Source: Phyllobacterium pellucidum (GTDB lineage: Bacteria; Pseudomonadota; Alphaproteobacteria; Rhizobiales; Rhizobiaceae). From it: 64,000 nt of DNA. The DNA lies in assembly GCF_013327855.1 (NCBI RefSeq), contig NZ_JABUMX010000002.1:124001-188000 (forward strand), written 5' to 3'. The notes below the pieces were generated by a model, which made no database searches, was not told the DNA's origin, and saw nothing but the letters and a program-made list of their open reading frames with translations. Each line of letters starts with the position of its first letter. The first letter of the stretch is position 1. The position numbers were made by a program, and so were the translations under genes. Of the stretch, positions 22,927-32,374 are shown piece by piece.

Positions 22927-23603
22927 TTCGATAGCCGCATTAACCCGGTCTTTACCTTGATCGTTCACCTTGTTCCCGAGCGCGAAAAGGTGTTGCGTAC
23001 GCGCTTCCCGTTTTAATCGATGCACGTCATCATTCTGTCGTAATAACAGGGTAGTGAACGTTCTCAAGCGAACAGCTTATCTTCGTCTTTGACCACGGAT
23101 GTACTGGCACTGATGTAGAGGTAAGTTTAGGAAGGTCGGGTCGCTCCCGGCCTTTTGCTTTTGTGGATTTGCGTCGAATATTTGGATTACGTGAACCGAG
23201 TTCGTTGGCGGCCCAGCGCCAGGCCGCTAGCCGTATCTCGTCGCAACGGCGAGGTATTCCGGAACCCGCCACCGCGTCACAGCTTGAGGGCGGCTTGCCG
23301 CGTCCTGCCCGCTTCGCTTTAATCTCACCGCAGCGCCAAAAACGCGCGTCAAGCTCATCGCTCTCTGCCGTTTCGCCTCAATCTTCCTGCCGCGCCGAAA
23401 CCCGCGTCGAGTTCATCGCCCGCTGCTGCCAGCAGCTGGACTAAACGTTTTCTCCTCGCGACGGCGAGGTCATCCCGAAGCGGCTCAAGTCAGCAGCCGG
23501 ATGGCGGCTTGCCGCGTCAAGCTCATCGCTCTCTGCCGTTTCGCCTCAATCTTCCTGCCGCGCCGAAACCCGCGTCAAGCTCATCGCCCGCTGCTGCCAG
23601 CAG
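22927..23603. other. Gene-free, repeat-bearing intergenic region
   Basis: About 680 bases between the lipoprotein and pilus genes. It holds a terminator (23134-23156), a pair of 93-bp direct repeats (23345-23605), and several short Gly/Arg-type sub-repeats such as GGCGGCTTGCCGCGTC (twice). The minus-strand frame 23030-23272 is unlikely to be a gene. Confidence 0.6.
23134..23156 (+). terminator. Rho-independent terminator downstream of the lipoprotein gene
   Basis: GGTCGGG (23134-23140) pairs with CCCGGCC (23146-23152) with one G-T wobble, followed by TTTTGCTTTT. It lies about 210 bases past the lipoprotein stop. Confidence 0.6.
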
Positions 23604-23605
23604 CT
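23345..23605. repeat. Pair of 93-bp direct repeats 168 bp apart
   Basis: Positions 23345-23437 and 23513-23605 are almost the same (two mismatches noted near 23409 and 23413). Within each unit the shorter string CGCGTCAAGCTCATCGC (or close to it) appears twice. The intervening part carries an imperfect CTCGCGACGGCGAG palindrome. The second copy ends at the pilus tip gene's stop codon. It looks like a dispersed intergenic repeat. Confidence 0.7.
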
Positions 23606-24536
23606 AGAATTCGATCGTCACCAGCACCGTGTCGGAATACTTTCCAGCCGGCTTTTTGTTTAGCGGTTCATTGATTCTGCCGTACACGGGGACCTTTATT
23701 GGAAAGCCGGTGCCGGTCCCCTTTTCAGGGTCAGTTTCTCGCCACGGTACGCCGGCGGAAGCATCCTTATAAAGTTCATAGCCGACAGAGGTCTCCATCT
23801 CGCCTGCCATGTACATTTTACGGACCTTCGGACTTCTCGACTTACCATTGTCGACCGTGATCGTGTAGTTGGCTTCGGGCGAGCACCGGACGTTCAGCGC
23901 GGTCGAGGCCCGCATATTTTTCCAATCCGTGACAGGCGTGACAACACCGAAATCGAGATCACCCATGACGTTCAGCTTGCAGCTCGGCTTGATTTCGACG
24001 CTAAGTGGACGCGTCGTCGCCATACGAATCATTTGTGGGGGTACTGATGCCGAGCACGAGGGATTAGACCCCTTGCTCAACACGCCATACCAGACATCGA
24101 CTTGGAGATCTGTTTTATAGATACCTGCCTTGACCCAACGACCAGGTGGAATTTTCACCGTCCAATAATCGAACATGTATTCAATTGTACCCTTCGTGCC
24201 CGGCACGTCGTAGCGGTAGGTGTCGTAGCCGCCCTTGGCGGTGGACTGGCCGTGGGTCAAGACTTCGAACGCGAGTTTGTGACCGTTTTCGGATCTCAGG
24301 GTCTGGTCGTCGGTATCAGCCAGGGTGATGCATGCATAAAAAATCGAACCGACATTCGCCCCTGTCACATTGCAGGAGATACTTACCGGGGGAAAGGTCA
24401 CAATGGCCGCCTCGCCGCTCATGGCCTCGAGTTCTATTGTATCCATCCGATTTGTGCACGTCGCGGATGCGTTGGCTGCAGCCGGAACCACCCACATTCC
24501 CAGGAGGAAAAAGAGGCAAACCAATAGCATTTTCAT
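23604..24536 (-). CDS. csuE: Spore coat U-domain tip protein of archaic pilus (CsuE-like)
   Basis: A 310-residue secreted pilus protein with signal peptide MKMLLVCLFFLLGMWVVPAA. Two SCPU-type Ig-like halves are visible: the first (about 25-165) with CTNRMDTIELE and SISCNVTG, and the second (about 180-310) with CKLNVMGDLDFGVVTP and the C-terminal donor-strand motif YSDTVLVTIEF. In the Csu archaic chaperone-usher system the two-domain subunit is the tip adhesin. The ATG at 24536 follows GAGGAG; the longer frame upstream is inside the usher. Fourth gene of the operon. Confidence 0.8.
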   Translation of the reverse strand: MKMLLVCLFFLLGMWVVPAAANASATCTNRMDTIELEAMSGEAAIVTFPPVSISCNVTGANVGSIFYACITLADTDDQTLRSENGHKLAFEVLTHGQSTAKGGYDTYRYDVPGTKGTIEYMFDYWTVKIPPGRWVKAGIYKTDLQVDVWYGVLSKGSNPSCSASVPPQMIRMATTRPLSVEIKPSCKLNVMGDLDFGVVTPVTDWKNMRASTALNVRCSPEANYTITVDNGKSRSPKVRKMYMAGEMETSVGYELYKDASAGVPWRETDPEKGTGTGFPIKVPVYGRINEPLNKKPAGKYSDTVLVTIEF

Positions 24537-24585
24537 AAAACAGGTCTCCTCGGACTGCTTCCTTTGCCCTCCAGACGACGGCGCT

Positions 24586-27033
24586 TTATTGGCATCGAAC
24601 ACCTCCGATATGCACCTGTTGCCCTGGTGTCGGACGGTATTCAAACTCTGCCGCGCACACTGCCCCATCCGCCATATGAATGGACGCAGCGTTATTGGCC
24701 TTGAGCCCCTTGATGAAAGCCTGTCCGTCATAACCGACGACAAAGGCATCTTCTGCTCCGTTGAGACTGCCGGCCAACCCGGCTTCCAGCGGCTCGCCCG
24801 CCGCGTCGACGAAGGAAATGACAGCCGCTTCGGGGTCTTCCTTGACGCCGAAATCGACGACGACCCCGCTTTGCTGCGCCGGCACGACGATAGTGCGCGT
24901 CGAATCGATCGCAGCATCGACCGGAAGATTGGTCGTATCGATATCGATACGGTTTTCTTCGTAGGAATTCAGGTTTGGAACTATGATGCGGCCGGACTTG
25001 TTCGTGCGTCCGATCACCCGATTGTCCGAGCGAACCTCGACGTCCGGCGCGCCAACCTTGACCACGGCAAAGGCATCGTCGAGACGATTGGTGGCGAAAA
25101 CTCCGCCGCCCGCGACAGCGATCGCACCATCAACCCAAAGATTGCCCTGTGCGGTATCGTCGTACTGATTCACCTGACCTTCGATTCGCGCATATTTCGA
25201 TCGATAACTTGCCGATGCCGACCGATTTGCCGCCTCGCCCTCGCGGTCCCTGAGGCTCCAGCCGTAGCTGCCCTCTTGCTGCGTCTCCTGTTTCGTCAGG
25301 GCCGTCGTTACCGCCAGCCCGTCAGGAGATTGCTCGAGGCCCGTGTTGAGACCGATGCCATTGTCGAACGGGATCGACAGGCCGGCGAAAATACCGAAAC
25401 TGTCGCTGTCGTTCAGGTCGGTGAAGGCCGAAGCATAGAAAGAAGTGCTTTTGAACATCGCTTGGCTGTAGGAAATCCCGGCAATACTGCTTTTCTCGCC
25501 CGTATCAGTCTCGATATGCGTGAAGGACAAGTTGAGGCTTGCCCGTTCGATCGGCGTCGGAACGCTTAAGGAAGCCTGGATGGTCCGGCGCGGTACGCGC
25601 GGGCTGTAGATTTGCGTGTAACCGGTAAATATGTAGCCGTTGCTGCTTAAATCGACGCCGTCATCGGCTGAGATCGAAGCAATGTCGTCATAGCTTCCAA
25701 AGGTCTGCTGGACGCTGCCATAAAGCCCGTATGAACCAATATCGAATTGCAGCCCACCATTGAGGAGCATGCCTGTGCCATCCTCGTACTGGCTACCGGC
25801 AGCCGCCAAGGAAAGCGCACCAAAGCTTCCTACCGAAAACACAGCGCCGGCGCCACCATTGATCAGACCCGCTCCGCCCTCGACATGGGATTGGAGCGTA
25901 AGTCTGTCCGTGGCGCCGTAGCGCGCCGTCGCGCTTCCGACCGGATCGCCGAAATAGTCGTTCGATTCGGTACCGAAGTTACGCCGGGGAAAACCCCCTT
26001 CGACCGAGAAGTCGACGAGACCTTGTTTCAGCATGTCGACGGTGCTGTAGAATGGCAGAGATGTCCGGGTTTCACGTCCAAGCGTGTCACGCACCACGAC
26101 CTGCGCGTCGCCATTTCCCGTATATGCCGGAAGGTTGGTCAGACTGAAGGGGCCTGCGGGTACGTCCATCGAAAACGTCTTGGCGTTGCGCGTGTAGACT
26201 TCGAGTGTCGATGGAACGGCCGCCGAGCCGGTGAACCCCGGCATGGGCAAAGTCACCAGATCCGAACGCAGGCGGAAGTTTCGCGACACCTGCATGCCAC
26301 CGAGATAGACGGGGCGTGTCCACGAAAGACCGCCCGACACGAAGTCGCCAACCTTGTAGGTGACGAGGCGGTTCTGGTCCGAATAACTCCAGAGCGTATT
26401 TAGGCGCTCGACGCCGCCAAGCTCGCCATCGGACAGGCTGGCGGTAAAAGACTGGCTGAGCGTGCCGTAGCGACTGAATATGCGCCCGTCAAAGCCGCCG
26501 GAGACGCCGCGAAACGCATCGAACGAACCATCGAGCATGTTGTCGGTGCTCGAGAACAACGAATAGTTGAGGACAGCTCCCGTACTCGCCGTCGCAGGCT
26601 GCCGCTTTTCTGTCGGATTGACGTCGATGACTTTTGGCAAACGCGCAGAATCCGCCGCCTCGATGTAAACCATCTGCGTCTCGCTCACGACGTGATAGGA
26701 AACGCCGATGAGTTCGTTCAGATTGACTAAATCGTCCGGCCTCGTGCCGTTCGGCGGACGCAAGCCAAGTTCCTTGAGTTCTTTGGCCCTGGCACTGAGA
26801 TGGCCGTCCCGCGCCTGCTCGAAAGCGCCGAGCAAACCGGTGGAAACGTCGTTGATAAAGACTTCGAGTTGCAGTTCCTGGGTCGCTTGCGATTGCAGGA
26901 TTCCCGGTTGCAGACCGGTTGCAGCAGGGATGACCGGCGTCGCCCCTTGCGTCGACTGCTGAGCAGAGGCAATGGCATCAAATACAAGTGTTCCGGCTAT
27001 CGCAAAGCTAGTTACGTATAGGAACCGTCGCAT
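24586..27033 (-). CDS. csuD: Outer-membrane fimbrial usher (CsuD-like)
   Basis: An 815-residue outer-membrane usher. The signal peptide MRRFLYVTSFAIAGTLVFDA leads to the N-terminal periplasmic domain, a plug and a long beta-barrel with alternating hydrophobic patterns (GLSWTRPVYLGGMQVSR, LNLSFTHIETDTGE), and C-terminal periplasmic domains. The closing NNAASIHMADGAVCAAEFEY with Cys residues is usual. It exports and polymerises pilins supplied by the chaperone. It overlaps the chaperone gene by 26 bp. The length is a little short of classical FimD but normal for archaic ushers. Confidence 0.88.
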   Translation of the reverse strand: MRRFLYVTSFAIAGTLVFDAIASAQQSTQGATPVIPAATGLQPGILQSQATQELQLEVFINDVSTGLLGAFEQARDGHLSARAKELKELGLRPPNGTRPDDLVNLNELIGVSYHVVSETQMVYIEAADSARLPKVIDVNPTEKRQPATASTGAVLNYSLFSSTDNMLDGSFDAFRGVSGGFDGRIFSRYGTLSQSFTASLSDGELGGVERLNTLWSYSDQNRLVTYKVGDFVSGGLSWTRPVYLGGMQVSRNFRLRSDLVTLPMPGFTGSAAVPSTLEVYTRNAKTFSMDVPAGPFSLTNLPAYTGNGDAQVVVRDTLGRETRTSLPFYSTVDMLKQGLVDFSVEGGFPRRNFGTESNDYFGDPVGSATARYGATDRLTLQSHVEGGAGLINGGAGAVFSVGSFGALSLAAAGSQYEDGTGMLLNGGLQFDIGSYGLYGSVQQTFGSYDDIASISADDGVDLSSNGYIFTGYTQIYSPRVPRRTIQASLSVPTPIERASLNLSFTHIETDTGEKSSIAGISYSQAMFKSTSFYASAFTDLNDSDSFGIFAGLSIPFDNGIGLNTGLEQSPDGLAVTTALTKQETQQEGSYGWSLRDREGEAANRSASASYRSKYARIEGQVNQYDDTAQGNLWVDGAIAVAGGGVFATNRLDDAFAVVKVGAPDVEVRSDNRVIGRTNKSGRIIVPNLNSYEENRIDIDTTNLPVDAAIDSTRTIVVPAQQSGVVVDFGVKEDPEAAVISFVDAAGEPLEAGLAGSLNGAEDAFVVGYDGQAFIKGLKANNAASIHMADGAVCAAEFEYRPTPGQQVHIGGVRCQ

Positions 27034-27736
27034 CGATTGCGCCCCTATCGCTTTGAGCCCGGATCTGCAAGTTGCCCTGCAGCGGACCCTTCACCAGCCC
27101 CAACGCGAAGTCGGCGGTAGACCCGCCCTGCACGTAGCCGACAAGGCCCGACTTGCTGGCAACCACGCGGCCGCCCGAGAGAATCTTAAGATCGGAGATG
27201 CGTGCGGTGATATCGCCGGCATTGGAGCCAGTCACGACCAGGCCCCTAAGGGTCTGTTTCGCGCTCCAGCTTAGCTTGGCGTCAAGCGCATCCTTGTTGT
27301 GAAAAAAGACGGGAACCGAGAAACGCAGCGAAAAACCAACCGTACCGGCCTTGGCTTTCCTCGGGTCGGGAATCTCGTCGATCAGGATACGGTAGCGCTC
27401 TTCGCCGATGACGGGCGCTTTGCTGACCCGAACAACGCGAAGGACGTATTGCCCCCCTGCGGGCACTTTAGCGGCCGGAGGACTGGCAACCACGTCCGGT
27501 GTCGGGTCAAGCTTCTCGACACCGTTGACGGTCGACCAGCGGAACACCCGGACCTGAATATTGACCGGCTCATCGTCGCCGTTGGTCAGCGTAAGCTTGC
27601 TTGCGACCTGCGGGGAAGAAATATCGAGCTTTATGGGCATGACCGTCAGCGACGACGCCGCGGCCCATGTTGACATCGACAACCACAGACAAACGACGCT
27701 GATCAAAGAAAAGAATGGCAGCTTATACCGCAACAT
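27008..27736 (-). CDS. csuC: Periplasmic pilus chaperone (CsuC-like)
   Basis: A 242-residue PapD-like protein with signal peptide ending in STWAAASSLTV. The first Ig domain has ASKLTLTNGDDEPVNIQVRV, with the conserved Arg-Lys anchoring region near VPAGGQYVLRVVRV, and EERYRILIDEIPDP, the motif of the archaic family. The second Ig domain follows. It folds the subunit by donor-strand complementation. Start at ATG 27736, since the codon before is TTG. Confidence 0.85.
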   Translation of the reverse strand: MLRYKLPFFSLISVVCLWLSMSTWAAASSLTVMPIKLDISSPQVASKLTLTNGDDEPVNIQVRVFRWSTVNGVEKLDPTPDVVASPPAAKVPAGGQYVLRVVRVSKAPVIGEERYRILIDEIPDPRKAKAGTVGFSLRFSVPVFFHNKDALDAKLSWSAKQTLRGLVVTGSNAGDITARISDLKILSGGRVVASKSGLVGYVQGGSTADFALGLVKGPLQGNLQIRAQSDRGAIDATVPIRN

Positions 27737-27762
27737 CAATAAAAATAACCTACAAATGTAAT

Positions 27763-27790
27763 GTATTAAATGCGTTGTATTAAACGCGTT
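27763..27790. repeat. Tandem 14-bp direct repeat upstream of the chaperone gene
   Basis: GTATTAAATGCGTT (27763-27776) is followed at once by GTATTAAACGCGTT (27777-27790), one mismatch. It lies in the gap between the major subunit and chaperone genes. It could be a regulator site or chance. Confidence 0.5.
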
Positions 27791-27843
27791 CTTCAGTAAT
27801 CTGAAATACTGCAGCGACTGAGATATAGACCGAACAGAACGAT

Positions 27844-27873
27844 GCGAGCAGGAAGAGAATTTCCCCTGCCCGC
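27844..27873 (-). terminator. Intercistronic stem-loop after the major pilin gene
   Basis: GCGGGCAGG pairs with CCTGCTCGC on the minus strand (plus-strand positions 27865-27873 and 27844-27852), one wobble, 12-base loop, no poly-T tail. Its place right after the pilin stop suggests partial attenuation or 3' stabilisation, giving more pilin than chaperone or usher. Confidence 0.4.
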
Positions 27874-27881
27874 TTACGAGA

Positions 27882-28427
27882 TTAGTAGGTCAGAACGATC
27901 TGTACCGTATCGGTATAGACGCCTACCGGTTTGCTGGTTATGTCGCTCTTCTTGACCACACCATAGATCGTCACTTCCTGCGGCGTATCATTGGTCAGGT
28001 TGTTGATAGTGAGCGGACCACCGGACCCGGTGCCGGCAAGACCCCAGGCATCACCGTAGTAGCCATTCTTGTAGAGCGAATAAGGAACCTTGTTGGTGCC
28101 GCTCTGCACATTGCGCTGGTTTCCGTCCGCGTGGAGACCGTAGCCAAGCCCGAGCGTCGGAGCAACGGCAGCAGGGCCCGTTGCCGGCTTGTAGCCACTG
28201 CAGGATACGCTGACGCGAGCAGAACGCTGAATGTCGTTTGTCGGCGTTCCGGCAACCTGGCCGAAATCGAGCGTCGCGCCCTCGAGCAGATTTGCGGTAC
28301 AACCGGATTGGATTTCAAGCCGAACATTGAGTTCCGAAGTCTGGCTGGCAGCAAGCGCCGAGCCGGTCGACGAAGTGGCTGCGACCACGAACAGGGCAGC
28401 AGCGAGGCGTAGTGTTTTAGTGCTCAT
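27882..28427 (-). CDS. csuA: Major pilus subunit, SCPU domain (CsuA/B-like)
   Basis: A 181-residue secreted subunit. Start at 28427 after GAGGACACC. Signal peptide MSTKTLRLAAALFVVAATSS, then the SCPU fold with CTANLLEGATLDFGQV, an inner Cys (VSVSCSG), and the donor-strand-like C-terminus YTDTVQIVLTY. First gene of the Csu-type operon pilin-chaperone-usher-tip. Archaic pili of this type mediate surface attachment and biofilm formation. The preceding long AT-rich region probably holds the promoter. Confidence 0.88.
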   Translation of the reverse strand: MSTKTLRLAAALFVVAATSSTGSALAASQTSELNVRLEIQSGCTANLLEGATLDFGQVAGTPTNDIQRSARVSVSCSGYKPATGPAAVAPTLGLGYGLHADGNQRNVQSGTNKVPYSLYKNGYYGDAWGLAGTGSGGPLTINNLTNDTPQEVTIYGVVKKSDITSKPVGVYTDTVQIVLTY

Positions 28428-28961
28428 TGGTGGTGTCCTCAAATCAGATTCGTATGAAAAATTTTGACCCCTATTAATTGGGGTAGTTAAATTACCGTTT
28501 ACGTGAGTACGGCAATAGTTTTGTCACAATTTTATTTGAAGCGACTAAAATTAAGAAATTAACGACAAACCGGGTGAATATATTAGTTCAGATGATCAGT
28601 TCACAGCTTTATTGCAAAATATTATGATACTTTAGTCTAATATCAACAACAACAAATCGCGTTTTATTTCATTTGTACTATTGAGATGATCTATTCGAAC
28701 GTAAGCCAACGTTCATATGTCGGCTAAGAGACGTTCGAATGACGTCAATTGCCGTCGAATACTTGCGGCCCATCGCCTTTATGCTCAAAGGCGCCAATCC
28801 CTTGCTAGCGCGAGTTGATATTGGCGCTTTCGAAACACGAGTAGCTTGCGAACTACATTCACACGCGCCATCACTCGCTTGCGTTTTAGAACCACTGGAT
28901 GCAACTTAAACGTTTGATAACATGGGCCAACCAATAGTCCGCCAATTGGAAGATCGACGGC
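28428..28961. promoter_or_regulatory. AT-rich divergent regulatory region of pilus operon and cfa
   Basis: About 530 bases with notably lower GC than either side, especially 28440-28690. Palindromes: ACCCC (28467-28471) with GGGGT (28480-28484) around an AT centre; ATTCGAACGT (28693-28702) and ACGTTCGAAT (28731-28740), a perfect 10-bp inverted repeat with a 28-base spacer that contains another ACGTTC (28709-28714). These could be operator sites; the regulator is not identifiable. Confidence 0.4.
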
Positions 28962-30209
28962 ATGAAGCAAACATCTATCGCCACCCCCGATGCCAAGTGG
29001 CTCACGCCTGAAAACGTCGGCATATTGCTGAAGGGGCTCCCTCTCAAGGCTCAGGCTGCACTTCGCGCCGCGGTTCATCTGCCCCGCGGAACGCTGGCGA
29101 TCACAACCCCCAATGGTCAATTGTTCAAGGTTGGCGGCCGGCAGGCCGGGCCAAATGCGTCGGTCATTCTTCACAATTGGAACCTGCCGGGCCGCGCCTT
29201 CTCGGGCGGTACGATAGGCCTTGCCGAGTCCTATATGGACGGCGATTGGGAGAGCCCCGATGTCGCGACCTTCCTCGAACTCTTCGTCGTCAATGAAGAG
29301 GTCGGCGAAAACCTTGCCGGCGGCTCGAATTTTATGCTCAACACGGTGCAGCGGCTACGGCACTGGCTCAATGACAATACCCGCAGCCGTTCGCGCAAGA
29401 ATATCTCGGCGCATTACGACCTCGGCAACGCCTTCTATCGCGAATGGCTCGATCCGACGATGACCTATTCGTCGGCCCTGTTTGCGGAAAACGCCACCGA
29501 CCTCGAAAGCGCCCAGAACGCCAAGTATCGCGCCCTCGCCCGCAATATCGGCATTACCCCCGGCAGCAGGGTGCTGGAAATCGGCTGCGGCTGGGGCGGA
29601 TTCGCCGAATTTGCCGCGCGTGAGATCGGCGCGCATGTGACCGGGCTCACGATCAGCCGCGAACAATACGACTATGCGCGCCAGCGCATCGAACGCGCAA
29701 AGCTATCCGGTAAGGTCGACATCAAGTTCCAGGATTACCGCGACGAGACCGGAAAATACGACCATGTCGCCTCGATCGAGATGTTCGAGGCGGTGGGCGA
29801 AAAATATTGGCCGGTATTCTTCGGCAAGGTGAAGGACTGTTTGAAGCCGGGCGGCAGCGCCGGCCTGCAGATCATCACCATCAACGACAAATCGTTCGAT
29901 CGCTACCGCAAGCGGCCGGATTTCATCCAGCGCTATGTTTTTCCGGGCGGCATGTTGCCGACGCCGGAAAGGCTGAAACGGCTCGGCAAGGATTTTGGTC
30001 TCGACCTTTACCGCGAGCATGTGTTCCCGCAGGACTATGCGCGAACGCTCGCTGAATGGCGCCAGCGCTTCTGGGACTCGTGGGACCGTCTGCGTCACCT
30101 TGGATTCGACGGCCGTTTCAAAAAGCTCTGGGAGTTCTACCTGTTCTATTGCGAGGCCGGCTTCCGCTCCGAATACATCGACGTGCGCCAGGTCTTCTAT
30201 AAGTCATGA
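28962..30209 (+). CDS. cfa: Cyclopropane-fatty-acyl-phospholipid synthase
   Basis: A 415-residue SAM-dependent enzyme that adds a methylene bridge across unsaturated acyl chains of membrane phospholipids, usually in stationary phase or stress. The SAM site is LEIGCGWGGFAEF near residue 205. The family's conserved VASIEMFEAVGEKYWPVFF and the FIQRYVFPGGMLPT region follow. The N-terminal 110 residues are the lipid-binding part. Start ATG 28962. It overlaps the YjbR gene by 4 bp. Confidence 0.92.
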   Translation: MKQTSIATPDAKWLTPENVGILLKGLPLKAQAALRAAVHLPRGTLAITTPNGQLFKVGGRQAGPNASVILHNWNLPGRAFSGGTIGLAESYMDGDWESPDVATFLELFVVNEEVGENLAGGSNFMLNTVQRLRHWLNDNTRSRSRKNISAHYDLGNAFYREWLDPTMTYSSALFAENATDLESAQNAKYRALARNIGITPGSRVLEIGCGWGGFAEFAAREIGAHVTGLTISREQYDYARQRIERAKLSGKVDIKFQDYRDETGKYDHVASIEMFEAVGEKYWPVFFGKVKDCLKPGGSAGLQIITINDKSFDRYRKRPDFIQRYVFPGGMLPTPERLKRLGKDFGLDLYREHVFPQDYARTLAEWRQRFWDSWDRLRHLGFDGRFKKLWEFYLFYCEAGFRSEYIDVRQVFYKS

Positions 30210-30568
30210 CTGAGAGCGGCCTGGATAAGGCGTTCGAGCGCATCTGGAACGTGGCGAGTGGGCTTGGATTGCCCGAACTCGTTGAGAGCACCACGCATGG
30301 AACACCTTCCCTGAAAGTAAAGACGTCGTTCATCGGTCGGCTCAAGGATGCCGACACCTTCGCCATCCACTGTCCGCTCGAGGAAAAGCCGCTCCTTATG
30401 GAGAGTGTCCCTGAAATCTACTTCGAAACCGACCACTATAAAGGCTGGCCCTATATCCTGATGCGTCTCGGCCGTATTTCGGATGCGGAACTTGGCCATC
30501 GAATCAAATTGGCCTGGCATGCCAAGGCGCCTGCCAAGCTCCGTAAAGCTGTAGAAGCAAAGCCTTAG
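30206..30568 (+). CDS. MmcQ/YjbR family protein
   Basis: A 120-residue protein with FERIWNVASGLGLPELVEST, SLKVKTSFIGRLKDADTFAI, and the C-terminal HRIKLAWHAKAPAKLRKAV, matching MmcQ/YjbR-like proteins (double-winged fold, proposed nucleic-acid binding). Coupled to cfa by an ATGA overlap. Its role with cfa is unknown. Confidence 0.75.
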   Translation: MTESGLDKAFERIWNVASGLGLPELVESTTHGTPSLKVKTSFIGRLKDADTFAIHCPLEEKPLLMESVPEIYFETDHYKGWPYILMRLGRISDAELGHRIKLAWHAKAPAKLRKAVEAKP

Positions 30569-31056
30569 CGCTCGCCTGTCATTTCGATCAGCGCGGTCTC
30601 GACCCCGAGCCCGGTCCGGTCCGCGACTTCGCGCAGCGCAAAGGACGAATTTATTTTCGTTACATGCGGCATCGCCGAAAGCCAGAATTTGTGGATACGC
30701 TCGTAGTCCTCGAGATCTTTCGCGGCGATCCGCAGCAGATAGTCATATTCGCCCGACATCAGATAGCAGACAAGAACATTGGGGCAGCGTTTCACCGCCG
30801 TTTCGAACTCCCGCAATTGCTTGTCGGCCTGCCCGGACAGCGAAATATTGACGATGACGATGACCGGATGCCCGAGCATCTTGTTGGAGAGCCGTGCGTG
30901 ATAGCCGCGGATGACGCCGGATTTCTCCAGAAGGTCGAGCCGGCGCGAGCAGGCCGATTGCGACAGGCCGACCTTCTCCGCCAGCGTCGCATTCGACATG
31001 CGTCCATCCTTCTGCAAGCTGTCGAGAATCGCGATATCGATCCTGTCCAATGTCAT
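30565..31056 (-). CDS. Lrp/AsnC-family regulator of the ald gene
   Basis: A 163-residue regulator. The N-terminal helix-turn-helix ([38 protein letters not shown]) is followed by the RAM/AsnC ligand-binding domain. It is divergent from ald with about 150 bases between, so by analogy with AldR-type regulators it probably controls alanine dehydrogenase in response to an amino acid. It converges on the MmcQ/YjbR gene with a 4-bp overlap. Confidence 0.9.
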   Translation of the reverse strand: MTLDRIDIAILDSLQKDGRMSNATLAEKVGLSQSACSRRLDLLEKSGVIRGYHARLSNKMLGHPVIVIVNISLSGQADKQLREFETAVKRCPNVLVCYLMSGEYDYLLRIAAKDLEDYERIHKFWLSAMPHVTKINSSFALREVADRTGLGVETALIEMTGER

Positions 31057-31207
31057 TCTTCGCGCTTTCCGCTTTCAATTGCCGATCTTGCGCAAGAATA
31101 TTCGAAATTTTGCCTTCCGTCGAGCCGTCTTGGCAAGGACATGCGACAGGATTCGTGATGAAATATTTGCCTCAAAAGGGAACTCAAAAATACTTACAGG
31201 AGGCGTT

Positions 31208-32323
31208 ATGCGCGTTGGCTGCCCGAAGGAAATCAAAAACCATGAATATCGCGTCGGTCTCACTCCGGGGGCCGTACGCGAATACATCGCTCATGGCCAC
31301 ACGGTCATCGTCCAGTCCGGAGCTGGCATTGGAATAGGCGCCGACGACGGGGCCTACCAGGCGGCAGGCGCGAAGATCGCCAAGACTGCCGAAGAAGTCT
31401 TTCAGCAATCCGACATGATCGTGAAAGTGAAAGAGCCGCAGCCCTCCGAATGGGCGCAGCTGCGCGAGGGTCAGCTTCTCTACACATATTTGCATCTCGC
31501 TCCCGATCCGGAACAGACCAAGGGTCTCCTCGCATCCGGTGTGACGGCGATAGCCTATGAGACCGTTACGGATGATCGCGGCGGCCTGCCGCTGCTCGCG
31601 CCAATGTCGGAGGTCGCTGGCCGTCTTGCGATACAGGCGGGTGCAACGGCCCTGCAGAAGGCCAATGGCGGCCGCGGCGTTCTTCTCGGCGGCGTGCCGG
31701 GGGTTCTTCCGGGCAAAGTAACGATCATCGGCGGCGGCGTCGTCGGCATCAACGCGGCCATGATGGCGACCGGTCTTGGCGCTGATGTCACGATCCTCGA
31801 CCGCTCCATTCCGCGCCTGCGCCAGCTGGACGACCTTTTCCGCGGCCGTATCCACACGCGCTATTCGACTATCGAAGCCCTCGACGAGGAGGTCTTCTCG
31901 GCGGATATCGTCGTCGGCGCCGTGCTTATTCCGGGCGCGGCAGCGCCGAAGCTCGTCACCCGCGAAATGCTGTCAGGCATGAAAAAGGGTGCTGTCATTG
32001 TCGACGTCGCCATCGACCAGGGCGGCTGCTTCGAGACATCGCATGCGACCACCCATTCCGAACCGACCTATGAAGTCGACGGGATCATCCACTATTGCGT
32101 CGCCAACATGCCGGGCGCTGTGCCGGTAACTTCAGCCCATGCGCTGAACAATGCGACACTGCAATATGGCCTGCAGTTGGCCGACCGTGGCGTCAAGGCG
32201 CTGGTCGACAACCCGCATCTGCGCAATGGCCTCAACGTCCACAAGGGGCGGATCACCAACCAGGCCGTTGCCGAAGCGCTGGGCCTGGAGATGGTCGAAG
32301 CCAAGGCCGCCATCGCCGCCTGA
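31208..32323 (+). CDS. ald: Alanine dehydrogenase
   Basis: A 371-residue NAD-dependent enzyme that converts L-alanine to pyruvate and ammonia. It starts [20 protein letters not shown] with [20 protein letters not shown]; the NAD-binding [19 protein letters not shown] lies near 170; the catalytic Lys/His region [10 protein letters not shown] and TYLHLAPDP is in the N-terminal lobe. Length is typical. A ribosome binding site (AGGAGG) precedes the ATG. The Lrp-type gene is divergent. Confidence 0.95.
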   Translation: MRVGCPKEIKNHEYRVGLTPGAVREYIAHGHTVIVQSGAGIGIGADDGAYQAAGAKIAKTAEEVFQQSDMIVKVKEPQPSEWAQLREGQLLYTYLHLAPDPEQTKGLLASGVTAIAYETVTDDRGGLPLLAPMSEVAGRLAIQAGATALQKANGGRGVLLGGVPGVLPGKVTIIGGGVVGINAAMMATGLGADVTILDRSIPRLRQLDDLFRGRIHTRYSTIEALDEEVFSADIVVGAVLIPGAAAPKLVTREMLSGMKKGAVIVDVAIDQGGCFETSHATTHSEPTYEVDGIIHYCVANMPGAVPVTSAHALNNATLQYGLQLADRGVKALVDNPHLRNGLNVHKGRITNQAVAEALGLEMVEAKAAIAA

Positions 32324-32348
32324 CGCATCGCTGCAACATTATCAAGGA

Positions 32349-32374
32349 GCCCGGACCTGTGTCCGGGCTTTTTT
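32349..32374 (+). terminator. Rho-independent terminator of ald
   Basis: GCCCGGAC (32349-32356) and GTCCGGGC (32361-32368), perfect stem, CTGT loop, then T6. The stop of the convergent DUF1203 gene is at 32374, inside the T run. Confidence 0.9.

Noticed and set aside
24370..25569. Long plus-strand ORF inside the pilus operon
   Set aside because: It is antisense to the usher and tip genes and has no recognisable domain.
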